From: Actinomycetota bacterium
GTDB taxonomy: Bacteria > Actinomycetota > Acidimicrobiia > IMCC26256 > PALSA-555
Length of the DNA: 64,000 nt
Direction: 5' to 3'
Assembly: GCA_003140175.1 (NCBI GenBank)
Contig: PLJD01000070.1
Coordinates: 96,853-160,852 of the forward strand
Within the stretch, counting starts at the first letter, position 1; each line of letters begins with the position of its first letter. This document shows positions 26,828 to 35,615 of this stretch, one piece after another. A model generated the notes under the pieces. The model saw only the letters and a program-made list of their open reading frames with translations, searched no databases and was not told where the DNA came from. Both the position numbers and the translations under genes were made by a program.

Positions 26828-27637
26828 TCAGGGCCGCCGGGCGAGGACCTCGGCGTGCACGACGGCGAAGAAACCATCCGGTTGTTCTGACCAGCGCCGC
26901 CACGCCGCCGCGATTCGTTCCAATTCGGTGCGGTCACTGAGTCCGTAGGCGATGGCATGGTCCGCAAAGGACGACTGCTCGACGCGGTCGGCCCACAAGC
27001 CGCCCCACCAGGCTCGGCGCTGCGGATCGGCGAACGTCCAGGTCGAACTGGTGGCCGTGGCGTCCACGAAGCCGGCCTGCTGTACCCAGCCGAGCAGGAA
27101 CCGGCCCGCATCTGCCTCGCCACCATTGGCGCGGCAGATCCGGTGATAGAGCTCCATCCATCGGTCGAGCAGCGGGTCGAGGGGTGCCCACGCGAAGGCG
27201 GCGTAGTCACCGTCGCGCACCGCCACCACACCTCCCGGTTTTGTGACCCGCAGCATCGATCGCAACCCGCGCACCGGCTCGGACAGATGCTGGAGGACCT
27301 GGTGAGCGTGGACGACGTCGAAGGTCGCCTCCTCGAACTCGAGGTCGTAGACGTCGGCGGTGACGAAGCTGACGTTGTCGGCGGCCGGATCAAGACCAGC
27401 GTGCAGCCGATTGGCCTCCCGGATCGCCTCCTCGGAAGCATCGACGCCCACCACGCGACCCGGGTGGACGAGTGCGGCCAGCTCCCGGGTGATGGTCCCG
27501 GGTCCGCAGCCCACGTCGAGCAAGTCGAGGCCGGGCCCGAGCGTGGGCAGAAGGTACGCCGCGGAGTTCTCAGCCGTCCGCCAGACATGGCTCCGCAAGA
27601 CCGACTCGTGGTGACCGTGGGAGTAGACGTCGGGCAT
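26828..27637 (-). CDS. Class I SAM-dependent methyltransferase
   Basis: A 269-residue methyltransferase. Motif I is LLDVGCGPGTITREL (SAM-binding), motif II VVGVDASEEAI, and later VHAHQVLQHLSEPVRGLRSMLRVTKPGG, typical of the UbiE/MenG-like subgroup. ATG 27637 is chosen because the conserved region begins there. It is divergent from the aldo/keto reductase gene and convergent with IolB. The substrate is unknown. Confidence 0.88.
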   Translation of the reverse strand: MPDVYSHGHHESVLRSHVWRTAENSAAYLLPTLGPGLDLLDVGCGPGTITRELAALVHPGRVVGVDASEEAIREANRLHAGLDPAADNVSFVTADVYDLEFEEATFDVVHAHQVLQHLSEPVRGLRSMLRVTKPGGVVAVRDGDYAAFAWAPLDPLLDRWMELYHRICRANGGEADAGRFLLGWVQQAGFVDATATSSTWTFADPQRRAWWGGLWADRVEQSSFADHAIAYGLSDRTELERIAAAWRRWSEQPDGFFAVVHAEVLARRP

Positions 27638-27884
27638 GGGTGGGGGCTGCTCTCCAGAGACCGACCGTCGGGTCTCGTCGCGCACGATACCGAGCCGCTC
27701 TCCCCGCGGCGCTCGACTTACGCGGGTCGACCGTCGCCCGGACTCGGTGGTGGTGGCAACGCCGAACGTCGAGGCGGACGTCGCGACGGGGACCAGGCCA
27801 ACCGCGAGTCGCACGTCTGGCACCCCGTTCGCCAGAATGGCTCCGAGCGGCCGATCGGGTCGCCCACCGAGCCCAGGAGAAGCG

Positions 27885-28856
27885 ATGAAGCATGTCGAGG
27901 CGGCGGGGCTGCGGCTCTCGGCGATCGGGCTTGGATGCTGGCAGTTCGGGTCGCGGGACTGGGGCTACGGCAAGGGGTACGGCGAGACCACCGCGGTCGA
28001 GCTCGTCCACCGGGCGCTCGACCTCGGCGTCAACCTCGTCGACACGGCCGAGGTCTACGCCCGGGGCGTGTCCGAGGCCATCGTGGGACGCGCCCTGGAG
28101 GGACGTCGCGACGAGGCGTTCGTGGCAACCAAGGTGCTGCCCATTTGGCCGACGGCGAGCCAGGTCGAGGAGCACGGGCGCCTGTCGGCGCTGCGACTCG
28201 GTGTCCAGGTCATCGATCTCTACCAGGTGCATTGGCCGAACCCGATCGTCCCGCTCCGTTCGACGATGGAGGGAATGCGTCGCCTGCGGGACGCGGGCAT
28301 CGTCAACCACGTTGGAGTGAGCAATTTCTCAGCCGATCGATGGGAAGCGGCGGAGCGTGACTTGGGCCATCCCGTGGTCTCGAACCAGGTCCATTTCAGC
28401 TTGCTGCAACGCAAACCCGACCGGGCCAATGTCCCCTATGCGCAGGCCAATGACCGGGTCGTGATCGCCTACAGCCCCTTGGAGCAGGGTGTCCTCGGGG
28501 GCCGCTACGACGCCCACCACCTCCCACCGGGCCCGGCGCGGCGGAACAATCCTCTGTGTTTGCCGGCGAACCTCGAACGGGCAACGCCAGTCATCGAGAC
28601 GTTGCGGCGGGTCGCGAACGCTCACGAGGCGACAGCGGCCCAGGTGGCGCTGGCCTGGTTGATCCGCAAGCCAAATGTCGTCGCGATTCCCGGTGCGAGT
28701 TCCGTCGAGCAGCTCGAACACAACGTGGCCGCGGCGGACCTCGAGCTCACCGACGCCGAAGCCGACGAGTTGACCAGCGAGAGCGACCAGTTCGCGCCGA
28801 TCAGTGGACCGGCGACCGGCGTCGCGTTGCTCCGCGCCCGCCGCTCGGCAGCGTAG
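27885..28856 (+). CDS. Aldo/keto reductase
   Basis: A 323-residue NADPH-dependent oxidoreductase of the AKR superfamily. It shows IGLGCWQFG, VNLVDTAEVYARG with the catalytic Asp/Tyr region, FVATKVLP with the catalytic Lys, LYQVHWPNP with the catalytic His, and the cofactor block IPGASSVEQLEHN. ATG 27885 follows a CAGGAGAAG site. It is an intact single gene; its natural carbonyl substrate is unknown. Confidence 0.93.
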   Translation: MKHVEAAGLRLSAIGLGCWQFGSRDWGYGKGYGETTAVELVHRALDLGVNLVDTAEVYARGVSEAIVGRALEGRRDEAFVATKVLPIWPTASQVEEHGRLSALRLGVQVIDLYQVHWPNPIVPLRSTMEGMRRLRDAGIVNHVGVSNFSADRWEAAERDLGHPVVSNQVHFSLLQRKPDRANVPYAQANDRVVIAYSPLEQGVLGGRYDAHHLPPGPARRNNPLCLPANLERATPVIETLRRVANAHEATAAQVALAWLIRKPNVVAIPGASSVEQLEHNVAAADLELTDAEADELTSESDQFAPISGPATGVALLRARRSAA

Positions 28857-29095
28857 AAGCCGGTTCTCGCCGGCGTGGTCGGCGCCGTGTCGGCCATCGT
28901 CGCGCTGCGCCGCTGGTCAGCCGCATCGCGCGGCGTCGAACAGGTGTACGGTGGCGGGCGGACGGTCGCTGAACCAGCCGACCTGGATGGCACTGAGCCG
29001 ACCGATTGGCCTCCGCCAAGTGGACCTCCCGTTTCGGGAGCTTCGCGGCCCACCCGGCACCTGCCCGGTGGAGACGCACTGAGGAGGCCGACATC

Positions 29096-29224
29096 ATGGT
29101 GACAGAACAAGCCGACCTGGATCTACGCGACCCGAGTCAGGGCAAAGCCCACCCACTGGTCACGGTGGTGATCGGCTTCCTCTTGATGGGGGCGATCATG
29201 ATCGTGGCGACCGTTGCGCACTGA
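29096..29224 (+). CDS. 42-residue single-helix membrane protein, possible N-terminal half of the next gene
   Basis: A small protein starting at ATG 29096 behind a strong GAGGAGG site. Eighteen polar residues precede a membrane helix (VTVVIGFLLMGAIMIVATVA). The next reading frame, 29214-29486, overlaps it by 11 bases in the +1 frame and encodes a soluble domain with no membrane segment of its own. Together they look like one anchored outer-domain protein split by a frameshift, or a genuine coupled pair. Confidence 0.6.
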   Translation: MVTEQADLDLRDPSQGKAHPLVTVVIGFLLMGAIMIVATVAH

Positions 29225-29486
29225 CCGCACGGCCTTGCCGACGCCGCGGCCGGCCGGGGCCGTCTCGGTCTCAGAGGAGCTCGCGGGTGCCCTCAAGACG
29301 TGGGCCCAGCACCGGATCGACGACCCGACGGGCGCCGATTCCTCGCCCGGTCTGACGCTGGACGACGTGACCTGCACCACCGCCGGAGGCCAAGCCTTCC
29401 GATGCCTCGGGACGTACTCCAACGGGATGACCGAGCAATTTGACGTCGCCGTCGCGCCGGACGGCCATACCTGGACCACCGTGTAG
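29214..29486 (+). CDS. Small Cys-containing domain, DUF4333-like
   Basis: A 90-residue reading frame opening at TTG 29214 inside the previous gene. It encodes DVTCTTAGGQAFRCLGTYSNG and FDVAVAPDGHTWTTV, the two-cysteine beta pattern seen in DUF4333-type extracytoplasmic domains. Such domains need export, yet this frame has no signal, which supports fusion to the upstream helix. It may be untranslated on its own if the frameshift is an inactivating mutation or a sequencing error. Confidence 0.5.
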   Translation: MRTDRTALPTPRPAGAVSVSEELAGALKTWAQHRIDDPTGADSSPGLTLDDVTCTTAGGQAFRCLGTYSNGMTEQFDVAVAPDGHTWTTV

Positions 29487-29583
29487 CAATACCGGCCCCC
29501 GCGGGTGGCTCGCGGCGACCAGTCGCGCTCCCCCGTCCGGACCGTGGTGTCGTTGCCACCGACACCTCACGCCGGGCTCTGGA

Positions 29584-29952
29584 TTACTCGACCCCGAAGC
29601 TGAGCAGTTCCGTCGTCGCCGACCCCGGCTCATCGACCTGCTCGACCGCCGCGGTGGCCAGTTGGTAGGACGGCAGGATCACCGGACCGTCAGGGCTGCG
29701 GCTGGGCTGCTCGCCGTGACGGATTCGGACCTCGGCTTCGCGCGCCGCGACCAGGAGCAGCGCGTCCCAGAACGGGTCGGCGTACTCGGTTGTGTTCTTG
29801 TCGCACTTCGTCGCGTCCGCGATGGAGATCCGGGCCCGGACGCCATCGAAGGGGAGACCGTTCTTGAGCACGCGAAGCGTTGCTTCATGGGCATCGACGG
29901 CCGCTTTCGGCATCCGCCCCCATCCGTCGCTGTACACCGTATAGCTGGTCAC
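29584..29952 (-). CDS. Small soluble protein of unknown function
   Basis: A 122-residue protein, GTG start at 29952 behind a GGAG site. It begins TSYTVYSDGWGRMPKAAVDAHEATLRVLK and has an alpha/beta composition without cysteine-rich or catalytic motifs. I recognise no family. It stands alone between two plus-strand genes; coding bias supports a real gene. Confidence 0.6.
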   Translation of the reverse strand: MTSYTVYSDGWGRMPKAAVDAHEATLRVLKNGLPFDGVRARISIADATKCDKNTTEYADPFWDALLLVAAREAEVRIRHGEQPSRSPDGPVILPSYQLATAAVEQVDEPGSATTELLSFGVE

Positions 29953-30252
29953 ATCATCACTCCGATTGGAAGCACCCCATGGTGAGGTACCCGTGGTAGG
30001 CGAACGTCGCGCGACGCCTGACCGTCACGTCAGGGCCGGTGCCCATGACTGGGATCCGCTCCGACGCAGCCAAGCATCACGCCAACCACGAGGGTGGAAA
30101 CCCATCGGGCGGAAGCCATCGGTGTCGGCGAAGTCATGCTGGCTAGGTCAGCAGCGTCAGCGACCGTCCTCGCGACCGTACACCTGTTTGATCGCGACCC
30201 ATCACTTCCCACCGTGAGATGCGAGCCAATCGCCACGGCTACCCTCGTCGGG

Positions 30253-30474
30253 ATGGGTAGCCGGGGCCAGAAACCGCGCAAGCCGGAGCATTCGGAGCAC
30301 CTTCCGAAGGTCGGAACCGCGACCGAGAACGAGCGGGCGCTGCACGAGGAACGCGAAGCGGTCCTCGACAACATCGGACTGGCGGGGACCCCATCGTGGC
30401 TCAAGCTCACGATCGGTGTCGTCGCAGTCCTCGTCGTGATCGGCGCCGTCATCGCGCTGGTGGCGCTGAACTAA
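30253..30474 (+). CDS. Small tail-anchored membrane protein
   Basis: A 73-residue protein. A basic N-terminus (GSRGQKPRKPEHSEHLPK), an acidic helix (ENERALHEEREAVLDNIGL) and one C-terminal membrane helix (LKLTIGVVAVLVVIGAVIALVAL). ATG 30253 is chosen at the point where composition changes from noise; longer frames run upstream. Function unknown. It precedes the alpha/beta hydrolase by 19 bp. Confidence 0.6.
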   Translation: MGSRGQKPRKPEHSEHLPKVGTATENERALHEEREAVLDNIGLAGTPSWLKLTIGVVAVLVVIGAVIALVALN

Positions 30475-30493
30475 CTCCGACGGTGAACCAGAC

Positions 30494-31330
30494 ATGCCGA
30501 CCGTAAAGCTCGGCGAGGTCACGATCGCCTACGACGTCGTCGGCGATCCAGACGCTGAGCCGATCGTCCTGATCTGTGGATGCGGGCAACCCGCCGTTGC
30601 CTGGCACGTCGGCATCGTGTCGGACTTGGTCGCAGCCGGCTACCAGGTCGTGACGTTCGACAACCGAGGGGTGGCCCCCTCGTCCTCGCCGCCCGCGCCC
30701 TATACGGTGGACGACCTCGTGGGCGACACCCTGAGTCTTCTGGATCATCTCGGAATCGGCGCGGCACGGTTCGTCGGCCATTCGATGGGCGGCTGGGTGG
30801 CTGAAGCCCTGGCCATCCGCCATCCGACACGGGTGCGTGCCGCCGCGTTCCTGGGGAGTTGCAATGTCGCCACCGCGTGGGAAAAGGCCATCACGACCGT
30901 CGAACGCGACCTCGCCCGTCTGGACTACGACCTCCCGCCGCTGTTCTACGCAACCGAGACGCTGCGATACCTGCCAAACCGCGAGCTCCAAGACGACGCG
31001 ATCGTCGACAGTTGGCTGGCCATGATCGGCGAGCAGCCCCCGTGGCCGAATCCTGGTCGGCTCGGACAGTACGAGGCGTGCCTGCGATGGTCCGAGGACC
31101 TCGTCCGAACGCAGGCCTGGTCGTCGATCCGCGTGCCGTGCCTGGTGCTGGCCTTCGAGCACGACGTCGACTCGCCGCCGGCGCGGGCGCGTGAGGCTGC
31201 CGCTGTCATCCCTGGTGCCCGGTTCGAGGTACTTCCGGAGATGAGTCACCTCGCGCCATTCACTCACGCCGCGGCTGTAGCGAGCGTGCTCGTCGGCTTC
31301 TTCGCCACGAGTCGAGTGACCGAGCGATGA
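30494..31330 (+). CDS. Alpha/beta hydrolase
   Basis: A 278-residue hydrolase. The nucleophile elbow is GHSMGGWV, the oxyanion region is ICGCGQP, the acid is in VLAFEHDVDSPP and the catalytic His is in EMSHLAPFTHA. This is the arrangement of esterases and C-C bond hydrolases of the fold. The substrate is unknown; its position beside a flavodoxin-like reductase and a Baeyer-Villiger monooxygenase suggests ester or ketone breakdown, with the hydrolase cleaving the ester the monooxygenase would make. Confidence 0.9.
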   Translation: MPTVKLGEVTIAYDVVGDPDAEPIVLICGCGQPAVAWHVGIVSDLVAAGYQVVTFDNRGVAPSSSPPAPYTVDDLVGDTLSLLDHLGIGAARFVGHSMGGWVAEALAIRHPTRVRAAAFLGSCNVATAWEKAITTVERDLARLDYDLPPLFYATETLRYLPNRELQDDAIVDSWLAMIGEQPPWPNPGRLGQYEACLRWSEDLVRTQAWSSIRVPCLVLAFEHDVDSPPARAREAAAVIPGARFEVLPEMSHLAPFTHAAAVASVLVGFFATSRVTER

Positions 31331-31378
31331 CGCTCGGACTTGCGGGGTGACCCGCACGTCATCCACGCTCGGTACCCG

Positions 31379-31834
31379 ATGCCCAGGCTGCTGATCGTCC
31401 ATCACACACCATCTCCGGCGATGCACTCCATGTTCGATGCGGTGCACTCGGGGGCAACCGATCGCCGGATCGAAGGGGTCGAGGTGCTCACGCGTGCGGC
31501 ACTGGAGGCAACCGCGGTTGACGTTCTCGGCGCGGACGGCTATCTCCTCGGCACGCCAGCGAACCTCGGGTACATGTCGGGTGCCCTCAAGCACTTCTTC
31601 GATCAGGTGTATTACCCATGTATCGACTCGACGGTCGGGCGTCCCTACGGGTGCTACCTCCATGGCAACAGCGACACGACTGGCGCGGCCCGCGCGATCG
31701 AGACCATCACGACCGGGCTCCGATGGCGCCTCGCGAACCCGCCGCTGAGCGTGATTGGCGCGCCAACTGCGCACGACCTCGACGACTGCCGGGAGCTCGG
31801 CGCCGTCATCGCCGCCGGGCTCAGCCTCGCCTAA
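31379..31834 (+). CDS. Flavodoxin-like NAD(P)H-dependent FMN reductase
   Basis: A 151-residue flavodoxin-fold protein. It shows the N-terminal FMN phosphate loop LLIVHHTPSPAMHSM, the middle block GYLLGTPANLGYMSGALKHFFDQV and the third loop GCYLHGNSDTTGAARA. ATG 31379 begins the fold. It may supply reduced FMN to two-component monooxygenases such as the flavoprotein at 23253; that link is inference. Confidence 0.85.
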   Translation: MPRLLIVHHTPSPAMHSMFDAVHSGATDRRIEGVEVLTRAALEATAVDVLGADGYLLGTPANLGYMSGALKHFFDQVYYPCIDSTVGRPYGCYLHGNSDTTGAARAIETITTGLRWRLANPPLSVIGAPTAHDLDDCRELGAVIAAGLSLA

Positions 31835-31920
31835 ACCAACGACGGGCACCGTCCCCCGGGCGGAATGATTGACCACGCCTCTCGGTGGCGAGCGATCGGA
31901 CTTCGAGCCGGGATGACCGC

Positions 31921-31947
31921 GACTCGCGGTCTTCTAAACCGCGAGTC
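31921..31947. repeat. 27-bp palindromic element, copy 1 (perfect arms)
   Basis: Arms GACTCGCGGT and ACCGCGAGTC pair perfectly around loop CTTCTAA. It lies in the gap between two convergent genes. This is the leftmost clear copy of the family; nothing similar was found left of it. Confidence 0.9.
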
Positions 31948-32045
31948 GGGCAGGCCCGCCACGACCCACGTGTTGTCGGTCACCTGCCGGAACCTGCCCC
32001 AAAACGAGACGACACAACACGGGGTGCTGATCAACACTCGGGCCC

Positions 32046-32072
32046 GACTCGCGATCACCAGGACAGCGAGCC
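32046..32072. repeat. Decayed 27-bp element
   Basis: GACTCGCGAT with loop CACCAGG and right arm ACAGCGAGCC: same length, right arm altered at two places. Shares a gap with copy 1. Confidence 0.6.
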
Positions 32073-32117
32073 ATAGATCGGGACTGACCCCCGAGACCTC
32101 GACGGGGCGTCCGGTCG

Positions 32118-33581
32118 CTACCGAGCCTCGAAATCCTCCAACTTCGGCTCCCGCATCTCAGCTCGGAAGCGCTCGAACGGCCACGGCCAAACCGCTGGGA
32201 CCCCACGATCATCGAGGTACCAACTGCGGCAGCCGGTCATCCAGATTGTCTTCTTGGCCGCCTCGAGCCGCGCCGCTTCGAAGCTCTCCAGGGCTCGGGT
32301 GCTTGCGCTGATCTCGTCGAATTCGCCTATTCGGAGGCCTTCCACGAGCTGCATGATGTACGCGAACTGCAGCTCCGCGACTTCAATCAGCGAGAAATTG
32401 CCAACCGGGCCGTTCGGCCCGTTGAGCATGAAGAAGTTGGGAAAGCCGGGAATGGTGACCGACAGGTAGGCGCTCGGTCGATCTGCCCACGCCTTCTCGA
32501 GTGTCAGGCCGTCGCGCCCGGTGACGCCCATCGGGCGCATGAACGCAGCCGCCTTGAACCCGGTGGCCAGAACGAGCACGTCGAGCTCATGCAATCGGCC
32601 GTCTCGAGTTCGAATGCCAGAGGGTTCGACGCGCTCGATTCCTTCGGTGATCAACTCCGCATTGGGATGTTGGATTGCCTCGTAGAAGTTTGGCGATACC
32701 ACGAGGCGCTTGCACGCGGCCCGATAGTTCGGACGGAGCCGCTCCCGCAGCTCGGGGTCGCGGACGGTGTCCTCCAGATTGGCTCGACAGACTTCCTCGA
32801 GCATCTTCATCTCGGGCGAATCGGCGTCGACGACCGCTCGGGCGAAGACGCTGAATTGCCGCGAGAGGTCCGAGTGCAGGTCGGTCAGCAGGGCTGGCGT
32901 GCGCCGGAACTCGGCTCTCTCGTCGTCCGCATACGCCGGGTTCTCCTGCTGGACCACCCATTGCGCGGTTCGCTGGAAGAGCGACAGCTTCCCGACCCGC
33001 TCAACGATGGCCCCCACAATCTGGACCGCCGTCGACCCAGTGCCGATCACACCGACCCGCGCACCATCCAGGGCCACCTCGTGGTCCCAACGTGAGCTGT
33101 GGAACGCCGCTCCCTCGAACCCGTCGAGCCCTTCGATGTCCGGAATGTTGGGGTGATGGAGCACCCCGGTGGCGGCGATGACGACATCGACCTCATCACG
33201 GTGACCGCTCGCCGTCTCGAGATGCCACCGTCCGTCCACAAAATCGCAGCGGATGACCTCTTCACCGAATCGAAGATGCGGCGCAAGGTCGTGATCGCGG
33301 GCTACACGTTCGAAATACGCTTGGATCTCCGCACCCGGGGAGTACCGGCGACTCCACTCGGGGGTGAGCGCGAAGGAGTAGGAATAGAGATGAGACGGGA
33401 CGTCACAGGAAATTCCCGGGTACGTGTTCTCTCGCCACGTGCCGCCGAGGCGATCTGCCTTCTCATAGACGGCGAAGTCGGTGAAACCCGCAGCGGTCAG
33501 CTTGATCGCGGCGAGGATCCCAGCCATCCCCGCGCCAATGATCGCGAACCGCAGCGCATGGTCCTTCTCCGGCGTGATCAT
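32118..33581 (-). CDS. Flavin-containing monooxygenase, Baeyer-Villiger type
   Basis: A 487-residue flavoprotein. FAD site AIIGAGMAGILAAIKL, NADPH site GVIGTGSTAVQIVGAI, and between them the Baeyer-Villiger fingerprint FEGAAFHSSRWDHEV, where Asp replaces the usual Pro after Trp. It should insert oxygen next to a ketone carbonyl, giving an ester or lactone. ATG 33581 follows GAAGGG; a 118-residue in-frame extension upstream is not like the family. Its substrate might be a steroid or terpenoid ketone given the P450 block, but the link is not shown. Confidence 0.88.
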   Translation of the reverse strand: MITPEKDHALRFAIIGAGMAGILAAIKLTAAGFTDFAVYEKADRLGGTWRENTYPGISCDVPSHLYSYSFALTPEWSRRYSPGAEIQAYFERVARDHDLAPHLRFGEEVIRCDFVDGRWHLETASGHRDEVDVVIAATGVLHHPNIPDIEGLDGFEGAAFHSSRWDHEVALDGARVGVIGTGSTAVQIVGAIVERVGKLSLFQRTAQWVVQQENPAYADDERAEFRRTPALLTDLHSDLSRQFSVFARAVVDADSPEMKMLEEVCRANLEDTVRDPELRERLRPNYRAACKRLVVSPNFYEAIQHPNAELITEGIERVEPSGIRTRDGRLHELDVLVLATGFKAAAFMRPMGVTGRDGLTLEKAWADRPSAYLSVTIPGFPNFFMLNGPNGPVGNFSLIEVAELQFAYIMQLVEGLRIGEFDEISASTRALESFEAARLEAAKKTIWMTGCRSWYLDDRGVPAVWPWPFERFRAEMREPKLEDFEAR

Positions 33582-33962
33582 CTGGCCCTTCGTCCCCCGC
33601 TCCAGGCTCGTTCGCCTCGTGTGGCGCGTCTTCTCGGCTGAGCCGATCGGAAGCCGTGAGCGAAGCGCGGAGGTCGAGCCAGAGTCGTCAGCAATTGCCC
33701 CGCCACCTTGCTCGCCCCCGTCCGCTCCTGTCCAGCCCACGGGGCCCGACGGTGTAACACGAGGCTGGCCGCGGCGTCCGCCCTTCGGCGGTGTTGTGCA
33801 CCATCGGTCGAGAACGCCAAGATGAGGCGGCTGCTGACCGATGAGTTTTGGCCCGGGCCGCAGTCCTAGAGGAGCCTTGTATCGATCAGGCGCCGGCTCG
33901 CCCTGATCGCGAGTCGGGCTGGCGGCCACACCCACTGGTAGCGGGTTAAACGTCGCGGTGCG
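33582..33962. other. 381-bp gap with one decayed palindromic element
   Basis: At 33895-33915, GGCTCGC and GCGAGTC form a shortened version of the element family, with about 6 bases missing. No gene or promoter is clear in the rest. Confidence 0.45.
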
Positions 33963-35222
33963 TCAAAAGCAAATCGGTGGGCATGTGGACCCTTTCGGCG
34001 AATCAGCCGCAGTCCCTGGGGTGGTGAGCGTAGGCGACGCCGTCGAGGTAGCCGTCGACGTCGGCGGTGCCGTTCCCGACAGGAAGGGGCCGCTCCCGGC
34101 GGAGCGCCACCATTGCATGAGCGCGGCGGTGTTGTTGTCGTTCCGCGCTGCGAATGCGCCGATCTTCAGTTGGCTGTTCGACCAGAACACGACCCCAATG
34201 AGGCTCTTCGTGTGGTTGGTCGTATCTCCTCGAGCAGACCCGCAGACAACTTGGCCGGCCACCTGTCCCTGCTGGTCGTAGGGGCCGGAGGTGCAGCCAT
34301 TGGCCTGGTCGGTCGGTGTGGGGGCGTTGGGACGGTAGATCGCGCTCACCGCTCGCAGATACGCCGCGAGCGCAGTGCTGTCGGTCCACTGGTTATACGT
34401 GATATCTGCGACGGGGAGGCCGTGGGCCATGCAGTCCACGCTGCCCGCGAGCCAAAATCGCCAGTCGTATAAGTCCCCCAAGGCTCCTGCAGATGCCAAG
34501 CTCACGCTCGTGCAGTGGCTGTGGCCGCGCACCTGCGAGGGAAATCGCTGCAGCAGCGCTCGGTTCGCTTTGGCGTCCTGACCTGGAGTTGGCAACTCGA
34601 ACCCCGGGGTCGAGTAGGGCCTGGGCCCGGCGCCGTCCCACCATGATCGAAGCGAATCGGCGTTGGCGTCGACACGGTATGCGATCCCGAAAATGTTCGC
34701 GCTGTCATAGGTCCAGGCGATGGTTACTTCCGGATTGGCGGGTGGGGTACTCGTGCGATAGCACACCTCGCGGCCAGCATTGACACCGTTCGAACTCCAG
34801 GTGCCCTGGGACTCGCAGCTCGCGGCGGCGTCAAAGAGCTGAGGGCGAAAGTCGGTTCGTGCGTAGCTGGTGTACAGCTGATTGAGTGCGGCCGCCGACG
34901 AGAGCTGCACGAACGTGACGTTCAAACCGTCTTGGGGATAGCAGAACACCTCGGCGGTGACTTGCCGAGCAACGGCTTCCGTTGCTCGCGTGACATTCGG
35001 GTAGCCAAGAGAACACGTATTCTGAACGGCCGGCGGGAGATAGCCGAGCAGGTGGTAGGCCGCTGCCACCCCGGCGGTCCCTCCGTCCGCTGCCGACGCG
35101 CTCGCCGCCGCCCCGGCGGCGCTCGGTAAAGAGCAACTAAGCGCCGCGGCAACGACCACCGCACGCAGACCTAAATGCCGCCAGGGCCCCGTTCGCCGCG
35201 TTGTCCGAACCCAGCCGTCCAT
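33963..35222 (-). CDS. Secreted protein with two related outer domains
   Basis: A 419-residue exported protein. The N-terminus has RR-containing basic residues and a signal helix (AVVVAAALSCSLPSAAGAA). Two domains of about 130 residues follow, each with four cysteines in similar spacing and each ending in a W-rich turn: SLRSWWDGAGPRPYS in the first and LMQWWRSAGSGPF in the second. A Thr/Pro-rich tail with CPPICF closes it. ATG 35222 has GGCGGAG upstream. I recognise no family; the repeat hints at an internal duplication. Confidence 0.72.
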   Translation of the reverse strand: MDGWVRTTRRTGPWRHLGLRAVVVAAALSCSLPSAAGAAASASAADGGTAGVAAAYHLLGYLPPAVQNTCSLGYPNVTRATEAVARQVTAEVFCYPQDGLNVTFVQLSSAAALNQLYTSYARTDFRPQLFDAAASCESQGTWSSNGVNAGREVCYRTSTPPANPEVTIAWTYDSANIFGIAYRVDANADSLRSWWDGAGPRPYSTPGFELPTPGQDAKANRALLQRFPSQVRGHSHCTSVSLASAGALGDLYDWRFWLAGSVDCMAHGLPVADITYNQWTDSTALAAYLRAVSAIYRPNAPTPTDQANGCTSGPYDQQGQVAGQVVCGSARGDTTNHTKSLIGVVFWSNSQLKIGAFAARNDNNTAALMQWWRSAGSGPFLSGTAPPTSTATSTASPTLTTPGTAADSPKGSTCPPICF

Positions 35223-35615
35223 GCTCCGCCCTTCGATCCGCCCGCACGACGCGCGACCTGCACTCGATCGGCGCCGCAATCCCCGTCCACCCGCTCCGCC
35301 CGTTGCCCGAAGCCGCTAGCCGGGAACGGATCCTAACTGGCGTGTCGTGGGACGTGTCCGAGATGGCAGCCTCTCGCGAGCTCGAGCCTGCGCCCAGTGG
35401 GCTCAGGTCATCGCGGGTTGCGCGACGCCGGCGGCTGATTGGTGGTCCCGGTCGACTCGCGGTTTGGCAGACCGCGAGTCACCGGCACCACCGCTCGGCA
35501 TACCAATCCCTCACGCCGATAGGGCTTGGCGTAACGGGTGCTGAGGATCTGATCCTGGTACTGACCCCACTACCCACATGGACCACCACCCAGTCTGACG
35601 ACCGGCCGTTGCGGG
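35223..35615. other. 393-bp gap holding one palindromic element
   Basis: Between two minus-strand genes. Apart from the element at 35454-35480 I see no gene or clear promoter. Confidence 0.45.
35454..35480. repeat. 27-bp palindromic element, copy 2 (perfect arms)
   Basis: GACTCGCGGT, loop TTGGCAG, ACCGCGAGTC. Ten base pairs without mismatch. Confidence 0.9.
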
